Positions 42,222-50,189 of a DNA stretch of 64,000 nucleotides are shown here, piece by piece. The position numbers and the translations under genes are program-made. Origin of the DNA: an uncultured Prevotella sp. (GTDB taxonomy: Bacteria; Bacteroidota; Bacteroidia; Bacteroidales; Bacteroidaceae). The stretch's first letter is position 1, and each line of letters starts with the position of its first letter. Location of the stretch: contig CAMOGW010000001.1 in the NCBI GenBank assembly GCA_946614435.1, positions 161,157-225,156 of the forward strand, read 5' to 3'. The notes under the pieces were generated by a model, which was not told the DNA's origin, searched no databases, and worked only from the letters and a program-made list of their open reading frames with translations.

Positions 42222-42253
42222 TTCGTTTATTCGCAAATAAAAATGTAATTTTG
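42222..42253 (+). promoter_or_regulatory. Promoter of the trpB-like gene
   Basis: TTCG (-33-like, 42222-42225) and TAATTTTG (-7, 42246-42253), 20 bp apart, 40 bp before ATG 42294. This shows that the track start at 42255 is not used. Confidence 0.65.
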
Positions 42254-42293
42254 CATGCATATACGAAACAATCACTTATCAACATCAAAAATT

Positions 42294-43655
42294 ATGAGCA
42301 GACAAAAGAAATTCATTCTCCAAGAAAACGAGATTCCCACACAGTGGTATAACATACAGGCCGACATGCCCCACAAGCCCATGCCACCCATTCATCCGGC
42401 TACGAAGCAGCCCATGACGGTTGACGACCTGGCTCACGTGTTCCCACGCGAGTGCTGCGTGCAGGAGCTGGATCAGGAGCATGCGTGGATTGACATTCCT
42501 GAGGACGTGCTGGAGCGCTACAAATACTACCGCTCTACTCCACTCGTGCGTGCCTACGCGCTGGAGGAGGCACTGGGCACTCCTGCCCACATCTACTTCA
42601 AGAATGAATCGACCAATCCGCTGGGCTCACACAAGATTAACTCTGCCATCCCTCAGTGCTACTATGCCAAGATGGAGGGCACGACCAACGTGACCACCGA
42701 GACGGGTGCCGGACAGTGGGGAGCCGCACTGAGCTATGCAGCCAAGATCTACGGACTGGACTGCGCGGTGTATCAGGTGAAGATCACGATGCAGCAGAAG
42801 CCTTACCGCTCGAGCATCATGCGCACGTTCGGGGCTGTGGTGGAGGGCTCGCCCTCCATGTCAACACGTGCCGGCAAGGACATCCTGACCAAAGACCCGA
42901 ACCACACGGGATCGCTGGGAACGGCCATCAGCGAGGCCGTGGAGCTGGCTACGACCACCCCCAATTGCAAATACACGCTGGGCTCGGTGCTCAACCACGT
43001 GGCCCTGCACCAGAGCATCATAGGACTGGAGGCCGAGAAGCAGATGCAGATGGCTGGCGAATATCCCGACATGGTGATTGGCTGCTTCGGCGGCGGCTCG
43101 AACTTCGGCGGCATAGCCTTCCCCTTCATGCGCCACAACCTGAAGGACGGAAAGACCACTGAGTTCATTGCAGCCGAGCCCGACAGCTGTCCGAAGCTGA
43201 CACGCGGACAGTTCCGCTACGACTTCGGCGACGAGGCTGGCTACACGCCCCTGCTGCCCATGTTCACGCTGGGCCACAACTTCAAGCCGTCAAATATTCA
43301 CGCTGGCGGTCTGCGCTATCACGGAGCAGGCATGATTGTGTCGCAGCTCATCAAGGACGGACTGATGCACGGTGTGGATATTCCGCAGCTTGAGACCTTC
43401 GAGGCCGGCATGTTCTTCGCCCGCACCGAGGGCATCATCCCTGCCCCCGAGAGCTGCCACGCCATCGCGGCCACCATTCGTGAGGCCAAGAAGTGTAAGG
43501 AGACTGGCGAGGAGAAGGTGATTCTCTTCAACCTCTCAGGCCACGGACTGATAGACATGCCCAGCTACGAGTCGTTCATCAAGGGTGACCTGCAGAACTA
43601 CACCGTCACCGACGAGATGATCGCCCAGAACTTGGCTGAACTCGACAAAGAATAG
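42294..43655 (+). CDS. trpB: TrpB2-type tryptophan synthase beta chain
   Basis: 453 residues from ATG 42294 (MSRQKKFILQ). PLP-lysine region LGSHKINSA, ETGAGQWGAAL and the phosphate loop GCFGGGSNFGG are intact. It joins indole and serine to make tryptophan. The length and the long N-terminus mark the TrpB2 subtype, which often works without TrpA as an indole-salvage enzyme. It stands alone, with no trpA or other trp genes next to it. Clearly more GC-rich than the genes to its left, marking the return to core genome. Confidence 0.9.
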   Translation: MSRQKKFILQENEIPTQWYNIQADMPHKPMPPIHPATKQPMTVDDLAHVFPRECCVQELDQEHAWIDIPEDVLERYKYYRSTPLVRAYALEEALGTPAHIYFKNESTNPLGSHKINSAIPQCYYAKMEGTTNVTTETGAGQWGAALSYAAKIYGLDCAVYQVKITMQQKPYRSSIMRTFGAVVEGSPSMSTRAGKDILTKDPNHTGSLGTAISEAVELATTTPNCKYTLGSVLNHVALHQSIIGLEAEKQMQMAGEYPDMVIGCFGGGSNFGGIAFPFMRHNLKDGKTTEFIAAEPDSCPKLTRGQFRYDFGDEAGYTPLLPMFTLGHNFKPSNIHAGGLRYHGAGMIVSQLIKDGLMHGVDIPQLETFEAGMFFARTEGIIPAPESCHAIAATIREAKKCKETGEEKVILFNLSGHGLIDMPSYESFIKGDLQNYTVTDEMIAQNLAELDKE

Positions 43656-43661
43656 AATCTT

Positions 43662-43849
43662 CGACCACGAATTTATCGAATTTTACGAATGTAATTATTC
43701 CCTGTGAGAGCAATAAAATCTTATAACCACGAATTTATCGAATTTTACGAATGTCTATTTATAGTAGCGCAGCCAAAATTCGATAAAATTCGAAACAAAT
43801 AATATAGCAGCGCAGCTAAAATTCGTAAAATTCGATAAATTCGTGGTCG
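43662..43849. repeat. Large inverted-repeat element between trpB and manA
   Basis: A 29-bp arm at 43662-43690 (starts CGACCACGAATTTATCGAAT) is perfectly complementary to 43821-43849. A second direct copy of most of the arm lies at 43727-43753, and GCAGCGCAGC-type words repeat inside. Truncated copies of TTCGTGGTCGA follow to ~43910. This is a known style of intergenic repeat in Prevotella-like genomes and may act as a bidirectional terminator for the convergent genes. Confidence 0.8.
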
Positions 43850-43897
43850 AAGAAAAAAAATTCGTGGTCGAAAAAAAATCCGTAGTCGAAGATAAGA

Positions 43898-44938
43898 TTA
43901 ATTCGTGGTGATGTGCAGGAAGCGGTTCACCTTGCCCACAAGGCTGCGGTCCATGTTGTCGATGAAAGCATCGAGCACGCGCGTCTTGCCCTCAACAGGA
44001 ATCACGTCATAATTGGCAATAGCTGCCGGAATGAGGCAGCTGTTGCCTGTTTTCAAGAGAATCTCGTCGCCCGTGTGGCGGATGCGAATACGGCAGTCGC
44101 CCTCTATGCAAGCGGAGATCACGAAGCTGTCGTACTTCAGCAGATTGCGATGGAACACGCCCGTCATCTCAGTCACGCGCACATCGAAATAAGGTGAGTC
44201 TATGATCTGCACGGCCTGGTCTTTCTTGTCACTATACACCGTGCGATACTCCTTTTCCACATGATAGTCGAGCGCCTGTGCAGCCTGTTCGGTGTGCAGC
44301 TCGCGCGGCTTGCCGTCCAAGCCGGGGCGGTTGTAGTCGAAGATGCGATAAGTGACATCCGACGACTGCTGCACCTCAGCCAGCAGGATGCCTCCGCAGA
44401 TGGCATGCACGCGCCCGGCAGGAATATAGAACACGTCGCCAGCCTTCACCTCGTGGCGAGCCAGCACCTCGGTGATGCTGCCGTCCTCTACTCGGCGCTG
44501 ATACTCGTAGGGCGTGATGTGCTCCTTGAAGCCGGCATAGAGAAAGCTGCCAGGCTGGGCCTGAATGACATACCACATCTCAGACTTGCCCATCTTGCCA
44601 TGAACGCGCTGCGCCATCTCGTCGTTGGGATGAACCTGAATGCTCAGGTCGCGCTTGGCATCGATGAACTTCACCAGCAAGGGCAGTTTGCCGTCGTAGC
44701 GCTGACTGACCGCACGGCCCAGTATCTCGACAGGCGCTTCATTGATGACTTCAATCAGATTGCGACCTTTCAGCGCCCCATTGCTCACGATGCTGATGCT
44801 CGAAGGCACAGCGCTCACCTCCCAGCTCTCACCTATCGGTTCCGACACTGGCTCCAGCCCTTTGTAGGGACACAACTGCTCGCCTCCCCACACCACGGGA
44901 TGCAGATTCGGTTCAAAAAGCAACGGATATAGTTTCAT
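43898..44938 (-). CDS. manA: Mannose-6-phosphate isomerase, class I
   Basis: 346 residues from ATG 44938 (track start is a TTG two codons earlier). Zinc site: QVHPNDEMA and KSEMWYVI, then a His in GDVFYIPAGRVHAI. It interconverts fructose-6-phosphate and mannose-6-phosphate for cell wall and glycan synthesis. Convergent with trpB, promoter at 44987-45018. Confidence 0.85.
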   Translation of the reverse strand: MKLYPLLFEPNLHPVVWGGEQLCPYKGLEPVSEPIGESWEVSAVPSSISIVSNGALKGRNLIEVINEAPVEILGRAVSQRYDGKLPLLVKFIDAKRDLSIQVHPNDEMAQRVHGKMGKSEMWYVIQAQPGSFLYAGFKEHITPYEYQRRVEDGSITEVLARHEVKAGDVFYIPAGRVHAICGGILLAEVQQSSDVTYRIFDYNRPGLDGKPRELHTEQAAQALDYHVEKEYRTVYSDKKDQAVQIIDSPYFDVRVTEMTGVFHRNLLKYDSFVISACIEGDCRIRIRHTGDEILLKTGNSCLIPAAIANYDVIPVEGKTRVLDAFIDNMDRSLVGKVNRFLHITTN

Positions 44939-44959
44939 AAACAAGATAATGCAAAAAAA

Positions 44960-45014
44960 AGTGATATAGACTAAATCTTAACTCTGCAAAGATAAGAAAT
45001 AAATCTATATCACT
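44960..45014. promoter_or_regulatory. 11-bp inverted repeat around the manA promoter
   Basis: AGTGATATAGA (44960-44970) and TCTATATCACT (45004-45014) are exact inverses 33 bp apart. One half lies in the leader, the other between -7 and -33. A two-site operator is a good explanation. Confidence 0.5.
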
Positions 45015-45018
45015 CAAA
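44987..45018 (-). promoter_or_regulatory. Promoter of manA
   Basis: Minus strand TATCTTTG (-7, 44994-44987) and TTTG (-33, 45018-45015), 20 bp apart. Confidence 0.7.
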
Positions 45019-45071
45019 TTATTTGGCCAACTTTTCTTCTAAATGGCCGTTTTTAGGGGAGATGCCGGTGC

Positions 45072-45500
45072 TTATCCGATCTCAATCTGACGGCTCACCT
45101 TCACTTTTTCCTCCACAAGCTTAGGCAGCTCAACGGTCAGCACTCCGTTCTCCACACGTGCTGCGATGTCCTCCTTCTTCACGTCGTCGGGCAGAATCAA
45201 GGTCTGTTCAAATTTGGTGTAAGAGAACTCACGGCGCAGATAGCGTGCGCTCTTGTCTTCCTCCTTGTTCTCCTGTTTCTTCTCCATCTTGATGATGAGG
45301 TTGCCCTCGTCGTTGATGTGAACATTGAAGTCTTCCTTCGTCATGCCTGGAGCGGCCAGTTCTACGGTGTAGCCCTTATCGCTCTCCTTCACGTTGATGG
45401 CAGGTGCTGTGGCATTTGCCTTCGGCATGAAATCGGTATCAAACAAATCGTTGAAAACACTGGGCAGCCAAGCTGCGTTACGTCTCATCATTGGTGTCAT
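45072..45500 (-). CDS. Small heat-shock protein, Hsp20 family
   Basis: 142 residues. The alpha-crystallin domain (YTVELAAPGMTKEDFNVHIN, LRREFSYTKFEQTLILPDDV) ends in ARVENGVLTVELPK, the family signature. It keeps unfolded proteins soluble under heat or other stress. ATG 45500 is supported by a strong AGGAGG eight bases before it, which is exceptional in this lineage. Alone in its transcription unit. Confidence 0.9.
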   Translation of the reverse strand: MTPMMRRNAAWLPSVFNDLFDTDFMPKANATAPAINVKESDKGYTVELAAPGMTKEDFNVHINDEGNLIIKMEKKQENKEEDKSARYLRREFSYTKFEQTLILPDDVKKEDIAARVENGVLTVELPKLVEEKVKVSRQIEIG

Positions 45501-45508
45501 AATTTTGT

Positions 45509-45514
45509 CCTCCT
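45509..45514 (-). promoter_or_regulatory. Unusually strong Shine-Dalgarno of hsp20
   Basis: AGGAGG on the minus strand with 8-nt spacing to ATG. Nearly all other genes here lack it. Confidence 0.8.
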
Positions 45515-45816
45515 AATTATTTTTAATTGGTTATACATTTTTGTTGTCTTTTCTGAGCGTCTCTTTTCAGCGCCGCTCACTTACTGTAATGCAACGTTCG
45601 TGCCAACGTGAAAACAGAAGACAAAATGACAGATGCAGCAGACAAAGTGTCAGACGTATCACCCGAAGACCGTCTATCGCGAGTTCTACTTCTGTTTCCA
45701 TCTGCTCCCATCTGCAACCCTTGTAAACATTTGAAAAACAAGCGATTGCAGATGGGAGCAGATGGAGCAGATATTTTGTAACTTTTCTTAGTTTGAACTA
45801 ACGTCTGTTCAATCTT
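45515..45816. repeat. Intergenic region with a 21-bp inverted repeat
   Basis: 45697-45717 (starts TCCATCTGCTCCCATCTGCA) is the exact inverse of 45746-45766, loop 28 bp; CATCTGC words repeat beyond the stem. It lies between the end of mfd and the hsp20 promoter region and is probably a bidirectional mRNA end or intergenic repeat. No TAnnTTTG box for hsp20 was found, so another sigma factor may serve it. Confidence 0.6.
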
Positions 45817-48800
45817 TCATCGGCCTGATGAGCTGATAGCCTGAAGCACGCGCACGGCCTCTTCTACAGTGGGCACGTCGGTGACCACCATAGAGCGCTT
45901 GCCACCCTGCTCGCGAAGATTGCAGCGACGCACGTTCTGACCTATATAGTCGAGCACGCGGCCAAATGCACGGCTCTGATAGAAGGGGCTGCGGTCATTG
46001 CTCACAAAGAACATGAACATGCGTCCCTGCTTGAGCAGAATTTTCTCGCAGCCGTGAGCCATGCCCAACCGACGCAGACGAACCACCTGCAACAGCTCTT
46101 CGGCCACATGAGGGACGGGACCGAAACGGTCCTTCAACCGCGAGCGATAGGCATCGAGTTCCTTGTCGTCGCGAATATGGTCGAGTTCACGATAGAGCAG
46201 CATGCGCTCCGAGTCGCTCGGCACATACTGATCGGGGAAATACATCTCAAGGTCGGATTCCAGCGTGCAGTCGGAGACGTATAGCAGTGACTCTCCCGTC
46301 TCCTCCGAAAGAGAGGGGCCCTTCCGGACAGAGGAATTCGACGGTCTCTCCCCTTCTTCGGAGAGGTCGGGGACGGTTTCCTCATTCCTCAACTCAGCCA
46401 TCGCCTCATTCAGAATCTTCTGATAGGTCTCATAGCCCAAGTCAGAGATGAAGCCACTCTGTTCGGCTCCGAGCAGATTGCCGGCTCCACGAATGTCGAG
46501 GTCCTGCATGGCGATGTTGATGCCCGACCCCAGACCACTGAAGTTCTCGAGTGCCTCCAGTCGGCGACGCGAGTCGGCTGGGAGCGCTGAGAGCGGCGGA
46601 GCCAGCAGATAGCAGAATGCCTTTCGATTGCCACGCCCCACTCTGCCGCGCATCTGGTGCAGGTCAGAGAGTCCGAAGTTGTGCGCCCCGTTGATGATAA
46701 TGGTGTTGGCATTGGGAATATCGATTCCGTTCTCAACAATCGTGGTGGAGAGCAGCACATCGTAATCGTAGTTAGAGAAATCGAGCACAATTTTCTCCAG
46801 ATCGTCGGGCTTCATCTGTCCATGTCCGATGGCAATCCGACAGTCGGGAATGTACTTGTGAATGGTGTCGGCCAAGCTGGTGAGGTCGCTAATACGATTG
46901 TTGACGAAATAGACCTGACCGTTGCGCGACATCTCGAAGTTGATGGCATCGACAATGATCTCGGGCGAGAACGTGTGTATCTCGGTCTGGATGGGATAGC
47001 GGTTGGGGGGCGGTGTCTGAATGACGCTCAGATCGCGAGCGCCCAACAAAGAGAACTGCAGGGTGCGCGGAATGGGAGTAGCCGACATCGTGAGCGTATC
47101 GACATTGGTCTTCATCTGGCGCAACTTCTCCTTGGCTGACACGCCGAATTTCTGTTCCTCATCTATAATCAGAAGTCCCAAGTCTTTGAATTTCACAGAC
47201 TTGCCAATCAGTTTCTGAGTCCCAACAAGGATATCTATCTTCCCCTCTTCCAAGTCCTTGAGCAGAGCTGTAGTCTGCTTGGCAGTGCGAGCACGAGTGA
47301 GATAATCTACCCGGACGGGCATATCCTTCAAGCGCGAGGTAAACGTGCGATAATGCTGATAAGCCAGCACCGTGGTGGGCACCAACACGGCAACCTGCTT
47401 GCCATCGACGGCAGCTTTGAAGGCAGCTCGCACAGCCACCTCGGTCTTACCGAAGCCTACATCACCGCAGACCAGACGATCCATAGGACGGGCCTTCTCC
47501 ATATCAGCCTTCACATCCTGTGTAGCCTTCAGCTGGTCGGGCGTGTCCTCATAGAGGAACGAAGCCTCCAGCTCGTGCTGCATGTAGGTGTCGTGACTGA
47601 AGGCAAAGCCGCGCTGGGTGCGACGCTTGGAATAGAGACGTATGAGGTCGCGGGCAATGTCCTTGATGTGTTTCTTGGTGCGCTCCTTGAGTCGCTCCCA
47701 CTGGCCTGTACCAAGAAACGACATGCGCGGCGGCTGGCCGTTGTCCTGAGCCTTGTACTTGGACACTTTATAGAGTGAGTGTATGGACACATAGATGCTG
47801 TCGCCGTGCTGATACTGAATCTTGATCATCTCCTGAAATGCCTGTTCACCCGTAGCGGTAGTGATGGGCATACGGACAAGGCCCATGAACTTACCGATGC
47901 CGTGATCGACATGAACGACGAAGTCGCCTATCTCAAACTGCTGAATCTCCTTCAGCGTAAGAGCCACCTTTCCGCCCCGGGCCTTATCACTCTTCAGGTT
48001 ATACTTGTGGAAACGGTCGAAAATCTGATGATCGGTGAACAGGCAAAGGCGCAGGTCGTCATCGACGAAGCCCTCATGAAGGGTACGGTCAACGGGAATG
48101 AAGCACTGCTCATCGGCAGACTTCTGACTCTTGCGAGGGGCGGCATCGGCATCTGCCGAATGGGAGAGAATCTCCTGCAAACGCTCCTGCTGCTTGTGGC
48201 TGTCAGCCAGAATATAAACGTGGTAGCCGCGCAGACGATAATCCTCGAACGTGCTACTCAGCAAGTCGAAATTCTTATGGAAAAGAGGTTGAGGGGATGT
48301 GTGGAAAGAGATGGCATCGGCACAATGACCGCTTAGCTCAACCTTGCGGAAAGGAGCGGCATCGGCATCGAACTGTGTGCCTGTGACAATCTGCAGTTCG
48401 CGACGCATCTCACGTTCCAACTCGTCGCGTTCCACCTCAGTGGCATTCTCCAAACGCTCGGTCACTGCCTGCGTGGAAAAACCCTCCTGATAGGTGCGGT
48501 CAATGACCTCGCGCACATACTGATAATTACTGAACACAAGAAGAGAGTCGGCAGGCAGGAAACGCAGCAGCGACTCCTTCTCCTCAACGGTTGACATCTC
48601 AGGCACAATATCCACACGCTCGCAACGCTCACGAGAGAGCTGGTTCTCTACCTCAAAGGTACGGATGGAATCAATATCGTCGCCAAAAAAATCGATACGG
48701 AAGGGATATTCGTGACTGAAAGAAAAAACATCGAGTATGCTGCCACGAAGCGCATACTGACCTGGCTCATAGACATAATCGACCTCACGGAAGCCGAAAT

Positions 48801-49287
48801 CGACCAGCTGACGGGTAATCGAATCAACCGAAACCGTCTGCGACTGCGTCAGCGAAAGCGTGCGACTGTCAAGGCTCTTGCGCGTTACTACCAGTTCGGC
48901 CAGCGCTTCGGGCGATGTGACCACAAAGAGTCCGCTGGCTCCACCGTTCAGTCGGCTCAACACTTCGGTACGAAGAATCTCGCTTGCGGGGTCTTTCTGG
49001 GCATACTTGATGGCCCGACGATAGGACGAGGGAAAATAGAGCACCCGTTCCTCACCCAACACCTGAACAAGATCATGATAGAAATAGCCGGCAGCCTCAG
49101 CATCATTGAGCACAAAAAGCATCGGCTGCACGCACTTAGGCGCAATGCTGCTAAAGAACAGAGGGGCTGCAGATGCATGGAGGCCATCCAGACAGATGGT
49201 CTGCGGCTTCTTTTTTTTCAGTATCTCAAGAAAGGTCTTTGCTTGCGGCAGGTGGGCATAGAGCTGTGATAGTTCCTGAATCTTCAT
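45817..49287 (-). CDS. mfd: Transcription-repair coupling factor
   Basis: 1156 residues. Order: UvrB-homology N-terminus (PQTICLDGLHASAAP...), RNA polymerase-interaction domain near EIGDFVVHVDHGIGKFMGL, then the translocase motifs CGDVGFGKTEVAVRA, LIIDEEQKFG, SATPIPRTL and QMRGRVGRGNRKAF, and the C-terminal regulatory domain. It removes stalled RNA polymerase at lesions and recruits UvrA. Starts 15 bp after ribE, so probably co-transcribed. Confidence 0.95.
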   Translation of the reverse strand: MKIQELSQLYAHLPQAKTFLEILKKKKPQTICLDGLHASAAPLFFSSIAPKCVQPMLFVLNDAEAAGYFYHDLVQVLGEERVLYFPSSYRRAIKYAQKDPASEILRTEVLSRLNGGASGLFVVTSPEALAELVVTRKSLDSRTLSLTQSQTVSVDSITRQLVDFGFREVDYVYEPGQYALRGSILDVFSFSHEYPFRIDFFGDDIDSIRTFEVENQLSRERCERVDIVPEMSTVEEKESLLRFLPADSLLVFSNYQYVREVIDRTYQEGFSTQAVTERLENATEVERDELEREMRRELQIVTGTQFDADAAPFRKVELSGHCADAISFHTSPQPLFHKNFDLLSSTFEDYRLRGYHVYILADSHKQQERLQEILSHSADADAAPRKSQKSADEQCFIPVDRTLHEGFVDDDLRLCLFTDHQIFDRFHKYNLKSDKARGGKVALTLKEIQQFEIGDFVVHVDHGIGKFMGLVRMPITTATGEQAFQEMIKIQYQHGDSIYVSIHSLYKVSKYKAQDNGQPPRMSFLGTGQWERLKERTKKHIKDIARDLIRLYSKRRTQRGFAFSHDTYMQHELEASFLYEDTPDQLKATQDVKADMEKARPMDRLVCGDVGFGKTEVAVRAAFKAAVDGKQVAVLVPTTVLAYQHYRTFTSRLKDMPVRVDYLTRARTAKQTTALLKDLEEGKIDILVGTQKLIGKSVKFKDLGLLIIDEEQKFGVSAKEKLRQMKTNVDTLTMSATPIPRTLQFSLLGARDLSVIQTPPPNRYPIQTEIHTFSPEIIVDAINFEMSRNGQVYFVNNRISDLTSLADTIHKYIPDCRIAIGHGQMKPDDLEKIVLDFSNYDYDVLLSTTIVENGIDIPNANTIIINGAHNFGLSDLHQMRGRVGRGNRKAFCYLLAPPLSALPADSRRRLEALENFSGLGSGINIAMQDLDIRGAGNLLGAEQSGFISDLGYETYQKILNEAMAELRNEETVPDLSEEGERPSNSSVRKGPSLSEETGESLLYVSDCTLESDLEMYFPDQYVPSDSERMLLYRELDHIRDDKELDAYRSRLKDRFGPVPHVAEELLQVVRLRRLGMAHGCEKILLKQGRMFMFFVSNDRSPFYQSRAFGRVLDYIGQNVRRCNLREQGGKRSMVVTDVPTVEEAVRVLQAISSSGR

Positions 49288-49302
49288 TGTGCATCAGAAG
49301 AG

Positions 49303-49920
49303 CTAAAACTGCTGCAAACGCGCAATGTACTTGCCGATAATATCGAACTCAAGATTCACGACGGATCCCACTCGTATGTCGCAGAAATTGGTGTGCTCAA
49401 AGGTGTAAGGAATGATGGCCACCTGAAACGTGTCGCGCGTAGGACGGCACACGGTGAGCGAAACGCCATTGACCGTAACTGAACCTTTGTCAACCGTAAA
49501 GTACCCATTACGTGCCATTTGGGCATCGAAGGGATACTGAAACGTGAAATAGGTAGAGCCATCGGCATCTTCCATTGCAACGCAGGTGGCCGTCTGATCC
49601 ACATGTCCCTGCACGATATGGCCGTCTAAGCGCCCGTTCATGAGCATCGATCGCTCCACATTCACTTTGTCGCCCACTTGCAACAGTCCCAGATTAGAAC
49701 GGTCGAGCGTCTCCTTCATAGCCGTAACGGTGTAAGTGGCTGGACTATTACCCTGAGCAGGCACAATGCTGACCACCGTGAGACACACACCATTATGTGC
49801 CACACTCTGATCAATGGACAATTCATTTACAAACGAACAAGTAAGCGTGAAATCAATGTTCTCACGATCTTTGCGGATAGCTACAACGGTAGCAAATTCT
49901 TCTATGATTCCAGAAAACAT
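49303..49920 (-). CDS. ribE: Riboflavin synthase, alpha subunit
   Basis: 205 residues from ATG 49920 (MFSGIIEEF, the family's usual start; the 20 extra residues of the track are not conserved). Two lumazine-binding repeats, each with NG(V/A)CLTV / VNGVSLTV. It converts two 6,7-dimethyl-8-ribityllumazine molecules to riboflavin. No FMN riboswitch was recognised upstream. Confidence 0.9.
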   Translation of the reverse strand: MFSGIIEEFATVVAIRKDRENIDFTLTCSFVNELSIDQSVAHNGVCLTVVSIVPAQGNSPATYTVTAMKETLDRSNLGLLQVGDKVNVERSMLMNGRLDGHIVQGHVDQTATCVAMEDADGSTYFTFQYPFDAQMARNGYFTVDKGSVTVNGVSLTVCRPTRDTFQVAIIPYTFEHTNFCDIRVGSVVNLEFDIIGKYIARLQQF

Positions 49921-50189
49921 AATAATAAGAAAAAAAGAAATGGGGACGCACAGGTGATGTGATGAAAACTCCTTTATCACAGGTTATGGGTGCTCTCCGC
50001 CTTTGTAATCCATCGGCAAATGAATGCTTGGGTAATGGCCCGCCATCGGCAAAAGAAGACTGCCCGGTTTTCAAACGTTAATTGATGAGTATCCCGATCG
50101 AACCAGCACGCCCCCGTATTGATTTGCGTGCAAAGTTAACCATTTATATTGAAGAAAGAAAATTGACGGTCGAAATAAATGTTAACGCT
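49921..50189 (-). promoter_or_regulatory. Leader region of ribE-mfd
   Basis: A -7 box TAACTTTG (50138-50131, minus) would give a ~205-nt leader. TTTGCCGATGG occurs twice (about 50050 and 50018). The leader contains GGCGGAGAGCACCC, but the conserved FMN or TPP riboswitch core could not be aligned. No ORF with protein features. Confidence 0.35.

Noticed and set aside
42255-42293. Upstream start of trpB
   Set aside because: The codon lies right at the promoter -7 box, so the transcript would start after it.
42656-43162. 168-codon ORF within trpB
   Set aside because: Shadow of trpB in another frame with Arg/His-rich, low-complexity sequence.
49921-50189. FMN or TPP riboswitch in front of ribE
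   Set aside because: GGCGGAGAGCACCC and ACCTGTGATAA recall parts of a TPP element, but the remaining conserved core does not align.
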